A DNA stretch of 64,000 nucleotides from Candidatus Merdinaster equi (GTDB lineage Bacteria; Bacillota; Clostridia; Lachnospirales; Lachnospiraceae), in contig JAGHUF010000011.1 of assembly GCA_018064935.1 (NCBI GenBank), forward strand, positions 1-64,000, given 5' to 3'. Position 1 is the first letter of the stretch. Every line of letters starts with the position of its first letter. The notes under the pieces are model-generated. The model had not been told where the DNA came from. It made no database searches and was given only the letters and a program-made list of their open reading frames with translations. Positions 1 through 7,939 of this stretch are shown piece after piece. The position numbers and the translations under genes are program-made.

Positions 1-5
1 ATAGA

Positions 6-383
6 TCACTTTAGACAGTGCTTTTTTAACGCTTCAAAAGTCTCTTCACTTATATCATGTTCAATTCTGCAAGCATCTTCCATAGCAACTTTTTCACTAA
101 CACCAATTTTTATCAGGCATTCAGCCAGTAGGTTATGACGTTCCAATACTTTTTCGGCTTTCTCTCGTCCAGAGCCTGTTAGCTCAATATAGCCAACTTC
201 GTCCATGGTAATAAGATTTTTTTCACGAAGTCCTTTCATAGCGACGCTTATGCTTGCTTTTGTAAATCCCAGTTCTCCTACTATATCAATAGAACGTACC
301 TTACCATTCTTCCTGCTAAGTATGAGAATGGTTTCTAAATAATCTTCCATAGATTCTTCTGATTTATGTTTAATATAGCCCAT
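6..383 (-). CDS. DtxR/MntR-family metal-dependent transcriptional repressor
   Basis: A 125-aa winged-helix repressor expected to bind DNA when loaded with Fe2+ or Mn2+. The N-terminal half (roughly residues 8-65, with SMEDYLETILIL and the helix-turn-helix around FTKASISVAMKGL) matches the DtxR DNA-binding domain. The second half, with the His/Glu/Cys-rich stretch ERHNLLAECLIKIGV...ACRIEHDIS, matches the metal-binding dimerisation domain. There is no C-terminal SH3 domain, so it is the short MntR-like form. The start at 383 was chosen over an in-frame start at 464 because AGAGGA lies about 7 nt upstream and the family signature begins just after it. It is divergent from feoA, so control of feoAB is the natural inference; whether iron or manganese is the ligand cannot be told from sequence alone. 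Confidence 0.88.
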   Translation of the reverse strand: MGYIKHKSEESMEDYLETILILSRKNGKVRSIDIVGELGFTKASISVAMKGLREKNLITMDEVGYIELTGSGREKAEKVLERHNLLAECLIKIGVSEKVAMEDACRIEHDISEETFEALKKHCLK

Positions 384-596
384 GCATATCCTCTTTTCTA
401 TTGTTCTAATTCTGATAATCTCTTCGGGAGTTCCGCGATAAAGCAGAATTGAAAATCTCCACAAGATTTCTTCATTAAAGCGGACTCGAAAAACTCATTC
501 GATATTTCCTGGTTGAAATAAGAGTAACATAGATACTCTCATTTCACACTATAACAGTTTTAGTTTGATGTGACAAACCAAAAAGAAGAATTAGTA

Positions 597-648
597 TTGA
601 CAAACTGAGTTAGAAATACTAAACTGTCAATGGTTAGAGATAACTAAC
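597..648 (+). promoter_or_regulatory. feoA promoter with two TTAG/CTAA palindromes
   Basis: TTGACA (597-602) and TAAACT (620-625) are spaced by 17 bp. A palindrome TTAG-AAATA-CTAA (610-613/619-622) lies in the spacer and runs into the -10. A second, GTTAG-N6-CTAAC (633-637/644-648), lies just downstream. The half-sites resemble DtxR-family operators, and the position suits repression by the adjacent regulator. Assignment of the regulator is inference. Confidence 0.6.
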
Positions 649-690
649 AGAATTAGATAAAGTTAACAGTACATAAGAAAGGTGCACGCA

Positions 691-903
691 ATGAATTTAA
701 CTGAGGCAAAAATCGGCGGAGATTGCATCGTAAAGGACATAGTAGCAGATGATGAAGAATTAAAAAGTTTTTTGTTTTCCCTTGGATGCTACAGCGGAGA
801 GACAGTTACAGTTATTTCCAAGAAACGAGGAGGATATGTTCTGTCAATAAAGGATGCAAGGTACAACATAGATGAAGATCTGGCAAAGGCGATACAGATC
901 TAG
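691..903 (+). CDS. feoA: FeoA ferrous iron transport accessory protein
   Basis: A 70-aa SH3-like small cytoplasmic protein that works with FeoB in Fe2+ uptake. The order MNLTEAKIGGDCIVKDI...LGCYSGETVTVISKKRGGYVLSIKDARYNID is typical of FeoA. The ATG at 691 is preferred to an in-frame GTG at 682 because AAGGTG (679-684) sits about 7 nt before the ATG and overlaps the GTG. It is followed after 31 nt by feoB, and both are probably transcribed from the promoter at 597-625. Confidence 0.9.
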   Translation: MNLTEAKIGGDCIVKDIVADDEELKSFLFSLGCYSGETVTVISKKRGGYVLSIKDARYNIDEDLAKAIQI

Positions 904-934
904 TGTGTAAATAATTATAAAAAGGAGAATAGAA

Positions 935-2932
935 ATGAGAATTGCACTTACGGGAAACCCTAACAGTGGAAAGACCACGATGTATAATGCATTGACTGGC
1001 CGAAGTGAAAAAATAGGTAACTGGGCAGGTGTAACAGTAGACAGAAAGGAAAGCAGTATTAAAAAGGCATTCTATGATGGCAGCATGGAAGTAATTGCTG
1101 TAGATCTTCCGGGAGCATATTCTATGTCACCGTTCACTTCAGAAGAGAGTATTACAAGTAGCTATGTTAAGAATGAGAATCCGGATGTAATCATAAATAT
1201 CGTGGATGCTACAAATCTTAGCAGAAGCTTACTCTTTACTACTCAGTTACTTGAACTTGGTATTCCGGTTGTCATTGCCCTTAATAAGAGTGATGTGAAT
1301 GAGAAGAAGGGAACTAAAATCGATGTAGCCAAGCTTGCAACGAAATTAGGATGCCCTGTCGTAGAAACTGTGTCTACTTCATCAAACGGATTAAAGGAAG
1401 TTGTCTCTAAAGCGGTAGAGGTGGCAGGCGGCAATCAGAAGGCACCTTATTCTCAAGGAGATATTGATTTACATGATAAGACTGAGGTTGAGAAGGCTGA
1501 TAGAAAGAGGTTCGAGTTTGTAAATAGCCTTGTTAAGGAAGTTGAGACAAGAAAAATCCTAACAAAAGAAAAGAACAAGGGCGACAAGCTTGATGCTGTT
1601 TTAACTCATCCAGTATTGGGACTTATCATTTTTGCAGGCATCATGTTCTTGGTGTTTTACATTTCGCAGTCGACTCTGGGCACTTGGATTGCAGACTGGC
1701 TTGTTGGCTGGATTGAAACTTTCCAGGAATGGGTGGGCGGAATGATGGAAGATGCAAATCCTCTGCTGTATGCGATCTTGGTTGATGGAGTCATTGGCGG
1801 TGTTGGAGCGGTTGTTGGTTTCCTGCCGCTAGTTATGGTTATGTATTTCCTTATTGCTCTTTTGGAGGACTGTGGATATATGTCGCGCGCAACAGTAGTT
1901 CTTGATCCAATCTTTAAGAGAGTAGGTCTTTCAGGAAAAACTGTTATTCCTATGGTCATTGGTACTGGTTGTGGTATTCCGGCGATTATGGCATGCAGAA
2001 CAATCAGAAATGAACGCGAACGCAGGACTTCTGCTATGCTTGCAACATATATGCCATGTGGTGCCAAGCTTCCGGTAATTGCTCTTTTTGCAGGTGCATT
2101 TTTCTCAGACGCAGCATGGGTTGGACCGCTTATGTATTTTGTAGGTATCGTGCTTATCCTTCTTGGGGCATTACTTGTGAAAGCAATCAATGGAATGAAA
2201 TACAGAAAATCATTCTTCATTATCGAGCTTCCTGAATATAAAGCACCAAGCATTAAGTTTGCGCTTGGTTCAATGCTAGAGCGAGGTAAGGCTTATATTA
2301 TTAAAGCGGGAACCATTATTTTAGTTTGTAACACAGTCGTTCAGATTATGCAGTCATTTGATTTGAGTTTCCAGGCCGTAGAAGAGGGCATGGAAAATAC
2401 ATCCATACTGGCATGGGTCGCATCTCCATTCTCATATCTGCTTATTCCTGTTGTAGGAATAGCTGCATGGCAGTTGGCAGCTGCGGCTATTACAGGATTT
2501 ATTGCAAAGGAGAATGTAGTAGGAACTCTTGCGGTATGTTATGCGATTACCAACTTTATTGATACAGAGGAGCTTGAACTTGTGGCGAGCGGAAACGAAG
2601 TAGCAGCTGTTATGGGTCTTACCAAGGTAGCAGCGCTTGCATATCTTATGTTTAACCTCTATACACCACCTTGCTTTGCAGCTATCGGAGCGCTTAACTC
2701 GGAACTTAAGAGTGGTAAATGGCTTGCAGGTGCTATTTGTCTACAGCTTGCAACAGGATTTACTGTAGGTTTCCTTGTATTCCAGATTGGAACCCTTATT
2801 ACTACTGGAAACTTAGGCGCTGGATTTGTAGGTGGACTTATCGCTGTACTTGTTTTTGCGGCAATTATTGTAGGGCTTATTGTAAGGGCTAATAAAAAGA
2901 TAGATAGTAACTATGCATTAAATAAAGCGTAA
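935..2932 (+). CDS. feoB: FeoB ferrous iron transporter
   Basis: A 665-aa membrane protein that imports Fe2+. The N-terminal G domain has G1 GNPNSGKT (residues 7-14), the G2 Thr in GVTV (about 34), G3 DLPG (57-60) and G4 NKSD (117-120). A short helical linker follows, then the membrane part with the two conserved gate regions, including CGYMSRA and GTGCGIPA...PCGAKLPV, and about 8-10 hydrophobic segments. Length is in the usual range for Firmicutes FeoB. AGGAG precedes the ATG. It forms an operon with feoA and probably with the small Cys-rich gene downstream. Confidence 0.95.
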   Translation: MRIALTGNPNSGKTTMYNALTGRSEKIGNWAGVTVDRKESSIKKAFYDGSMEVIAVDLPGAYSMSPFTSEESITSSYVKNENPDVIINIVDATNLSRSLLFTTQLLELGIPVVIALNKSDVNEKKGTKIDVAKLATKLGCPVVETVSTSSNGLKEVVSKAVEVAGGNQKAPYSQGDIDLHDKTEVEKADRKRFEFVNSLVKEVETRKILTKEKNKGDKLDAVLTHPVLGLIIFAGIMFLVFYISQSTLGTWIADWLVGWIETFQEWVGGMMEDANPLLYAILVDGVIGGVGAVVGFLPLVMVMYFLIALLEDCGYMSRATVVLDPIFKRVGLSGKTVIPMVIGTGCGIPAIMACRTIRNERERRTSAMLATYMPCGAKLPVIALFAGAFFSDAAWVGPLMYFVGIVLILLGALLVKAINGMKYRKSFFIIELPEYKAPSIKFALGSMLERGKAYIIKAGTIILVCNTVVQIMQSFDLSFQAVEEGMENTSILAWVASPFSYLLIPVVGIAAWQLAAAAITGFIAKENVVGTLAVCYAITNFIDTEELELVASGNEVAAVMGLTKVAALAYLMFNLYTPPCFAAIGALNSELKSGKWLAGAICLQLATGFTVGFLVFQIGTLITTGNLGAGFVGGLIAVLVFAAIIVGLIVRANKKIDSNYALNKA

Positions 2933-2943
2933 TAAGTTAGGGG

Positions 2944-2992
2944 ACGGAGGAAAATTGCTTCTGAAAGTGAGCTATATCCTCCGTCTCTTTGA
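2944..2992 (+). terminator. Hairpin after feoB
   Basis: GACGGAGGA (2944-2952) pairs perfectly with TCCTCCGTC (2978-2986), with a 25-nt loop, followed by a short T-rich tail (TCTTTG). The tail is weak, so it may be a partial terminator or an RNA-stability element between feoB and the small gene at 3028. Confidence 0.45.
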
Positions 2993-3027
2993 CTCGAAAA
3001 AAGGTGATAACTGAATGGAGGATATGT

Positions 3028-3165
3028 ATGATTAACATTATTATTGTTGCAATATTGGTAGCAGTTGTTGGATCCGCAAGTTTTTATATTTGGAAAGAAA
3101 AAAAGAAAGGCAAAAAATGTATCGGATGTCCGTATTCTGGATCAGCATCTTGCCATTGTAAATGA
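3028..3165 (+). CDS. FeoB-associated Cys-rich membrane protein
   Basis: A 45-aa protein: one hydrophobic segment (residues 3-22), a Lys-rich stretch (23-30), then a Cys cluster CIGCPYSGSASCHCK with four Cys. This matches the FeoB-associated Cys-rich membrane protein family (often named after the p12 attachment protein), which commonly follows feoB in Firmicutes. A strong ribosome binding site TGGAGGA ends 5 nt before the ATG. A role in handling iron at the membrane is inferred from context; the molecular function of the family is not established. Confidence 0.85.
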   Translation: MINIIIVAILVAVVGSASFYIWKEKKKGKKCIGCPYSGSASCHCK

Positions 3166-3224
3166 AATCTGTTTTGATGTAGTGTTTGGGGTGAAGGATA
3201 AGATAAAAAGCGTGGAAATTATAT

Positions 3225-3253
3225 TTGACAGAATAACCAAATAGTCATACACT
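3225..3253 (+). promoter_or_regulatory. Probable promoter of the cobalamin operon
   Basis: TTGACA at 3225-3230 and TACACT at 3248-3253 with a 17-bp spacer, about 50 bp upstream of the riboswitch aptamer. The -10 matches the consensus at 4 of 6 positions. No other good promoter was seen before the cbi genes. Confidence 0.55.
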
Positions 3254-3302
3254 AACGCTTGGTAAATAGTTGTCTGAAATTCTGGATAACTCATATATTA
3301 GA

Positions 3303-3581
3303 TTAAGGTGCCTTTGACTACATGTGTATATGTAGGGCCAAGGGGTAAAAGGGAAACAGGTGTGAATCCTGTACGATCTCGTCACTGTGTAGTGGAGTTT
3401 ACTATTAATATGTCACTGGAATGATTTCTGGGAAGACAGTAGTAAGCGATGAAGCGAAGCCAGGAAACCTGCCTTAAGTCTAGGTGCACATGATTACGAG
3501 GACTTAATCGTACCGTTTGGAAAAGGGAGTAATACCTTTTATTTTTCGTGTGCTTATATTCATTGAATATAGGCTTTTTTT
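3303..3581 (+). promoter_or_regulatory. Cobalamin (B12) riboswitch with terminator
   Basis: The aptamer spans about 3303-3477. P1 is TTAAGG (3303-3308) with CCTTAA (3472-3477). The core contains GGGAAACAGGTGTGAATCC, CGTCACTG, and the B12 box GAAGCCAGGAAACCTGCC (near 3456-3473). The expression platform carries TTAAGTC (3474-3480), which can pair with GACTTAA (3501-3507) and compete with P1. A weak hairpin AAAAGG/CCTTTT (3521-3540) follows, then a strong terminator: GCTTATATTC/GAATATAGGC with a 3-nt loop (3552-3574) and seven Ts (3575-3581). B12 binding is expected to turn the downstream operon off. Confidence 0.93.
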
Positions 3582-3634
3582 ATGTCTTTTTTGATAATAA
3601 GAAGCTTATAAATAAATATAAGAGGTGTAAAGTA

Positions 3635-4828
3635 ATGAAAAGAAAGATTTGTGCAACAATACTTGGCGTTTCATTAGTGATGTCATCACTTATTGGATGT
3701 GGAACATCAGGCAATGTTACAACAGAAACTACAACAGAGGCAGAAAAAACAGATGATGCCGATCAGGCAGCAGCTGATAAGGTTGCAGCGCTTATCGATG
3801 CTATTTATGTTCAGGAAAGAACAGCAGATACAGATGCGCAGTGTAAGGCGGCTAAGGATGCATGGGATGCATTAACAGATGCTCAGAAGGAGTTAGTGGA
3901 AGGTGAAGAAGCTGATCCGGATTATTTCGGACGTGATACAGGTGATGCTTCTTTAGATAATACATTGAATCAGGATGGAATTGGTGAAAATGAAATCCTT
4001 GTAGTAAGCTTTGGTACATCATTCAATGATAGCCGAGCAAAGGATATTGGTGGAATAGAGAAGGCTATTCAGGCAGCATATCCGGATTGGTCAGTAAGAA
4101 GAGCGTTTACGGCTCAGATTATTATCAATCATGTTCAGGCTAGAGAAAATGCGCCAATCGATAATATGGAGCAGGCTCTTGAACGTGCTGTGGCTAATGG
4201 TGTAAAGAAACTCGTTGTTCAGCCGACACATCTTATGCATGGTGCTGAGTATGACGAAATGAAGGAAATTCTTGACAATTATGCTGATAAGTTTGAATCA
4301 GTTACAGTTGCAGAACCGCTGCTTGGTATGGTAGGTGCATCCGGCGATGAAGTTAACGAAGATAAGAAGATTGTTTCAGAAGCAGTTACAGCAGAAGCTG
4401 TTAAGGATGCTGGCTATGATTCATTAGAAGCAGCTAAGGAAGATGGTGTTGCATTTGTATTTATGGGACATGGTACATCACATACAGCAAAGGTTTCTTA
4501 TACACAGGTTCAGAGTCAGATGGCTGCTCTTGGATATGACAATGTCTGGATCGGAACAGTAGAGGGTGAGCCAGAAGAAACGGCATGTGAAAATGTCATT
4601 GATGCAGTTGCAGAAGCAGGATACAAGAAAGTAATACTTCGTCCACTTATGGTTGTAGCTGGCGACCATGCAAACAACGATATGGCCGGAGATGATGATG
4701 ATTCATGGAAGAGTATGTTCATTGCTTCAGGTAAATTTGATTCAGTGGATACTCAGATTTCTGGTCTTGGACGTATCGAAAGACTGCAGGCTCTTTATGT
4801 TGAACATGTTGCTGAGGCTATTAAGTAA
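3635..4828 (+). CDS. cbiK: CbiK-type sirohydrochlorin cobaltochelatase, secreted lipoprotein form
   Basis: A 397-aa protein that resembles anaerobic cobaltochelatase CbiK, which inserts Co2+ into sirohydrochlorin. It carries a lipoprotein signal: hydrophobic residues 5-20 and a lipobox LIGC with Cys22. A helical stretch (about 45-95, WDALTDAQKELV) follows, resembling spacer modules of Firmicutes surface proteins. The chelatase domain begins near residue 117 (ILVVSFGTSFNDSR), has PTHLMHGAEYDE (His199 the likely metal-binding His) and FMGHGTSHTA. The start at 3635 has AGAGGTG 7 nt upstream; an in-frame start at 3548 would lie inside the riboswitch terminator. The export signal is odd for a biosynthetic enzyme, because its substrate is cytoplasmic; an alternative role in handling tetrapyrrole or cobalt outside the cell is possible. 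First gene of the B12-regulated operon. Confidence 0.85.
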   Translation: MKRKICATILGVSLVMSSLIGCGTSGNVTTETTTEAEKTDDADQAAADKVAALIDAIYVQERTADTDAQCKAAKDAWDALTDAQKELVEGEEADPDYFGRDTGDASLDNTLNQDGIGENEILVVSFGTSFNDSRAKDIGGIEKAIQAAYPDWSVRRAFTAQIIINHVQARENAPIDNMEQALERAVANGVKKLVVQPTHLMHGAEYDEMKEILDNYADKFESVTVAEPLLGMVGASGDEVNEDKKIVSEAVTAEAVKDAGYDSLEAAKEDGVAFVFMGHGTSHTAKVSYTQVQSQMAALGYDNVWIGTVEGEPEETACENVIDAVAEAGYKKVILRPLMVVAGDHANNDMAGDDDDSWKSMFIASGKFDSVDTQISGLGRIERLQALYVEHVAEAIK

Positions 4829-4831
4829 CAT

Positions 4832-5659
4832 ATGAAAAAAAGAGCGTATATATATATGATTGCACTGGCTATTATGCTTGTCTTTACAGGCTGTAGTAGT
4901 CAGGATAATGCAGTTGATAATAATGAAAATGTGCTAGAACTCAATCTCAGTGATGGAAAGTACATGGTAAAGTTTGATACCGATAGTACAATGTTTCATG
5001 TTAATGAAGCTATGAAGGGTAAGGCGGTTTTAACAGTTGAAAATGGTGAAGGTGTAGTTCATCTGGTAATGCCTTCGAAGAATGTCCTGTACCTCTTTAG
5101 CGGTCTGGCAGCAGATGCGGAGAATAACAGAAATGCCTGGATAGAACCAACCACGGAAGATGTTACTTACGAAGATGGAATGACTGAAGAAGTATTTGCT
5201 TTTGATGTTTTGGTTCCAGTGATTGATGAAGAGTTTGATCTTGCATTAATTGGTAAGAAAGATGTGTGGTACGACCATAAGGTCAGTGTATCAGAACCTG
5301 AATTGATAGAAGCAGATAAAACAAATCAGTATGATGCTTCAACAGATGGCATTCAGCCGGAGCAACTTGGAGAAAGCATTAATGTGTCATTAGAAGGCGG
5401 AACCGGCAAGGTTTCGTTGATAACTCCAACTACCATTAAGCAGAATGATGATGGATATATTGTTACTTTGGAATGGAGTAGCAAAAACTATGATTACATG
5501 CTTGTTGATGGAGTCAAATATCTTCCGGTAGAGGTTAATGAACACTCCATTTTTGAAATACCGGTATCTGATATAGATAAGCCGCTAGAAGTAGTTGCGG
5601 ATACTGTTGCCATGAGCGAGCCTCATGAGATTGAATACAAAATTACGTTTGAAAAATAA
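4832..5659 (+). CDS. Lipoprotein with two beta-rich NEAT-like modules
   Basis: A 275-aa lipoprotein: signal segment and lipobox FTGC (Cys21). Two related modules follow: about residues 35-150 (DGKYMVKFDTDSTMFHV...NVLYLFSG) and about 180-275 (INVSLEGGTGKVSL...WSSKNYDYMLVDGVKYLP...HEIEYKITF). The second resembles a repeat often found with heme or corrinoid ABC transporters in Clostridia and has a NEAT-like pattern, including YDYMLVDG. It starts 3 nt after cbiK with almost no spacer. Binding of a tetrapyrrole or metal-loaded ligand at the cell surface is inference from context; no ligand residues can be assigned. Confidence 0.55.
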   Translation: MKKRAYIYMIALAIMLVFTGCSSQDNAVDNNENVLELNLSDGKYMVKFDTDSTMFHVNEAMKGKAVLTVENGEGVVHLVMPSKNVLYLFSGLAADAENNRNAWIEPTTEDVTYEDGMTEEVFAFDVLVPVIDEEFDLALIGKKDVWYDHKVSVSEPELIEADKTNQYDASTDGIQPEQLGESINVSLEGGTGKVSLITPTTIKQNDDGYIVTLEWSSKNYDYMLVDGVKYLPVEVNEHSIFEIPVSDIDKPLEVVADTVAMSEPHEIEYKITFEK

Positions 5660-5668
5660 AATTAACAT

Positions 5669-5696
5669 TATCCCATGGCCTTTTGGTCATGGGATA
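5669..5696 (+). terminator. Intercistronic hairpin
   Basis: TATCCCATGGCC (5669-5680) pairs with GGTCATGGGATA (5685-5696) around a TTTT loop. Only a short T-rich tail follows (TTTG), so it may attenuate or stabilise rather than fully terminate the operon transcript. Confidence 0.5.
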
Positions 5697-5731
5697 TTTG
5701 TGATTATTAGAGGCAAGAAGATTATCAAATA

Positions 5732-6913
5732 ATGAAAAAAGTATTATTCATAATATGTGCATTACTGGCGCTTTCAGGGTGTACAAATAAAGAACAAAAT
5801 TATACAGAATCAGCGATAGCAGCAGATGATATTAGTGGAAGTGAAACAGAGAAAAGGGATGTCACTAAAACAGGCAGCCTGGAACTTAAATATGCCACAC
5901 AGTTCAGTGCCGCTTATTATGAAAGAGGCTATATACATATTAATGTCGCCGATGAAGCTGATTATGTAATAGTACCAGAAAATGAGAACGAAAATAATCT
6001 TGGATTAAGTAATCCGGTTTATATACATAGACCTTGCAACAATATATACCTGGCGGCCTCTTCTGCAATGGATTTGTTTATAGAACTGAATGCTTTGGAT
6101 GATATAGCTTTTTGCAGCACAAAGGCAGAGGACTATGCAATGGATGAAGCAAGAAACGCAATAGAGTCAGATAAGATTAAGTATGTTGGTAAGTACAGTG
6201 CGCCTGATTATGAATTGCTTCTTAGCGGAGGATGTACGCTGGCTATTGAGTCTACAATGATAAGTCATTCACCAAAGATTAAGGAACAGCTTGAGAGGGT
6301 TGGAATTCCGGTTTTTATTGAAAGATCAAGCTATGAAGAAAGCCCAATGGGGCGTTTGGAATGGATAAAGCTGTATGGTCTATTAACTGGAAATGAAACA
6401 GAGGCTATAGAATTTTTTGATTTAGAGCAGGAGAAAATTGCAGAGATTATAGCGTCAGGAATTAATTCGGGCTGTACTGAAGAGAAAAAAACGGTTGCGT
6501 TTTTTTCTATTACATCCAATGGATATGTAACAGTTAGAAAACCAGGAGATTATATCTGCAAGATGATTGAAATAGCCGGGGGAGAGTATGCGCTTAATAA
6601 TTTGTTGATTGACGAAGAAAATGCTCTTTCGACTATTAATATTGGAATGGAAGATTTTTACCGAGAAGCTAATGCTGCTGATATCCTGATATATAACGGC
6701 AGTATTGATGGCGGCATTGGCAGTATTGAGGAACTGCTTGTAAAGAACGAATTGCTTAAGGATTTTAAGGCGGTGAAGCAAGGAGATGTGTGGAGCACAA
6801 GCCTTAATATGTTTCAGGAGAGTAGCAAGATTGCTGATGTGATAGAAGAGATGGCGGATGTGATTGCTGGTGGCAGTGAACCTGAGCATAAATATTTAAT
6901 GCGTTTGGAGTAA
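5732..6913 (+). CDS. ABC transporter substrate-binding lipoprotein, BtuF/FecB type
   Basis: A 393-aa lipoprotein (lipobox LSGC, Cys16) with the two-lobe fold of the periplasmic-binding family used for iron-siderophores and B12. Visible features are IHRPCNNIYLAASSAMDLFIELNALDDIAFC in the first lobe, the linker YELLLSGGCTLAIEST, and a second lobe ending with LKDFKAVKQGDVWSTS. It precedes the permease by 6 nt. Its place in a B12-riboswitch operon points to corrinoid (or possibly cobalt-complex) uptake; the ligand itself is inference. Confidence 0.82.
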   Translation: MKKVLFIICALLALSGCTNKEQNYTESAIAADDISGSETEKRDVTKTGSLELKYATQFSAAYYERGYIHINVADEADYVIVPENENENNLGLSNPVYIHRPCNNIYLAASSAMDLFIELNALDDIAFCSTKAEDYAMDEARNAIESDKIKYVGKYSAPDYELLLSGGCTLAIESTMISHSPKIKEQLERVGIPVFIERSSYEESPMGRLEWIKLYGLLTGNETEAIEFFDLEQEKIAEIIASGINSGCTEEKKTVAFFSITSNGYVTVRKPGDYICKMIEIAGGEYALNNLLIDEENALSTINIGMEDFYREANAADILIYNGSIDGGIGSIEELLVKNELLKDFKAVKQGDVWSTSLNMFQESSKIADVIEEMADVIAGGSEPEHKYLMRLE

Positions 6914-6919
6914 GTTATT

Positions 6920-7939
6920 TTGAAAAAAAGAGAATGGATAGTTTTTATTTTTTTAATATTGGCAATTCTCGTATTGGTTATTGTAAATCTGTTTTCTGGA
7001 AGCAGTGATGTTAGCATTAATCAGATGCTTGATATTCTGGCTTCTCATAACACTAATGATTCGCTGGGAGTTATTGTGTGGCAGATACGTATGCCAAGAA
7101 TGATTGAGTCAGCTTTTTTGGGTGGAGCACTGGCTCTTTCGGGATATCTTCTACAATCTTTTTTTGCTAATCCCATAGCGGGTCCCTACGTGCTTGGAAT
7201 TTCTTCTGGAGCAAAATTGTTTGTTGCCATATTAATGGTCTGTTCTTATAAGATGATGTTTAATATGTCGTCACTGATGATGGTTGCTGCATCGTTTATA
7301 GGATCATGTCTTGCAGCGATGCTGGTAATTGTTATTTCCAAGAAGGTTAAGAATATGGCGATTCTGATTGTATGCGGTGTGATGATTGGATATGTATGCT
7401 CAGCCGCGACGGAACTTCTGGTTGCATTTGCAGACGATTCAAATATTGTTAATCTGCATAATTGGTCTATGGGATCGTTTGCAGCAGCTTCATGGAAAAA
7501 TGTTGAAATAATCATACCGGTAGTGTTGATTGGATTAGTTATGTCTGTTTTGCTTTCGAAAGGAACATCGGTGTATCTTTTTGGAGAGAGTTACGCAATG
7601 AGTGTTGGAATGAATATTAAACGCTTCAGGCTTTTCCTAATACTTGTATCAAGTCTGTTATCTGCTATTGTAACAGCGTATGCCGGACCTATTTCATTTG
7701 TTGGTATTGCAGTTCCACATGTGATTAGAACTGTATCCAAGACAAGCAATGTTAAGGCAATGATTTGTTTATCATTTTTAGGTGGGATGGCTACGTGCCT
7801 GATGTGCGATCTCATTGCAAGATGTATGTTTGCACCTATGGAGTTAAGCGTAAGTACAATTACAGCGGTATTTGGTGCGCCTGTTGTAGTTGTAATGCTA
7901 TTAAAGAAAAAGAATAGTCATCAAAGAGTGGATAAGTAA
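6920..7939 (+). CDS. FecCD/BtuC-family ABC transporter permease
   Basis: A 339-aa permease with about 9-10 membrane segments. Family motifs are present: RMPRMIESAFLGGALALSGYLLQSFFANPIAGPYVLGISSGAKL near the N-terminus and GPISFVGIAVPHVIR later on, which is the region contacting the ATPase. The start is TTG at 6920, with GGAG (6907-6910) inside the end of the upstream gene. It is followed directly by the ATPase fusion at 7940. Corrinoid import is the likely job. Confidence 0.9.
   Translation: MKKREWIVFIFLILAILVLVIVNLFSGSSDVSINQMLDILASHNTNDSLGVIVWQIRMPRMIESAFLGGALALSGYLLQSFFANPIAGPYVLGISSGAKLFVAILMVCSYKMMFNMSSLMMVAASFIGSCLAAMLVIVISKKVKNMAILIVCGVMIGYVCSAATELLVAFADDSNIVNLHNWSMGSFAAASWKNVEIIIPVVLIGLVMSVLLSKGTSVYLFGESYAMSVGMNIKRFRLFLILVSSLLSAIVTAYAGPISFVGIAVPHVIRTVSKTSNVKAMICLSFLGGMATCLMCDLIARCMFAPMELSVSTITAVFGAPVVVVMLLKKKNSHQRVDK

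Noticed and set aside
1657-2253. Minus-strand open frame opposite feoB
   Set aside because: No ribosome binding site or recognisable domain; feoB is conserved along the whole stretch.
3548-3634. N-terminal extension of the CbiK gene
   Set aside because: It lies in the riboswitch terminator, and AGAGGTG with the lipoprotein signal supports ATG at 3635.
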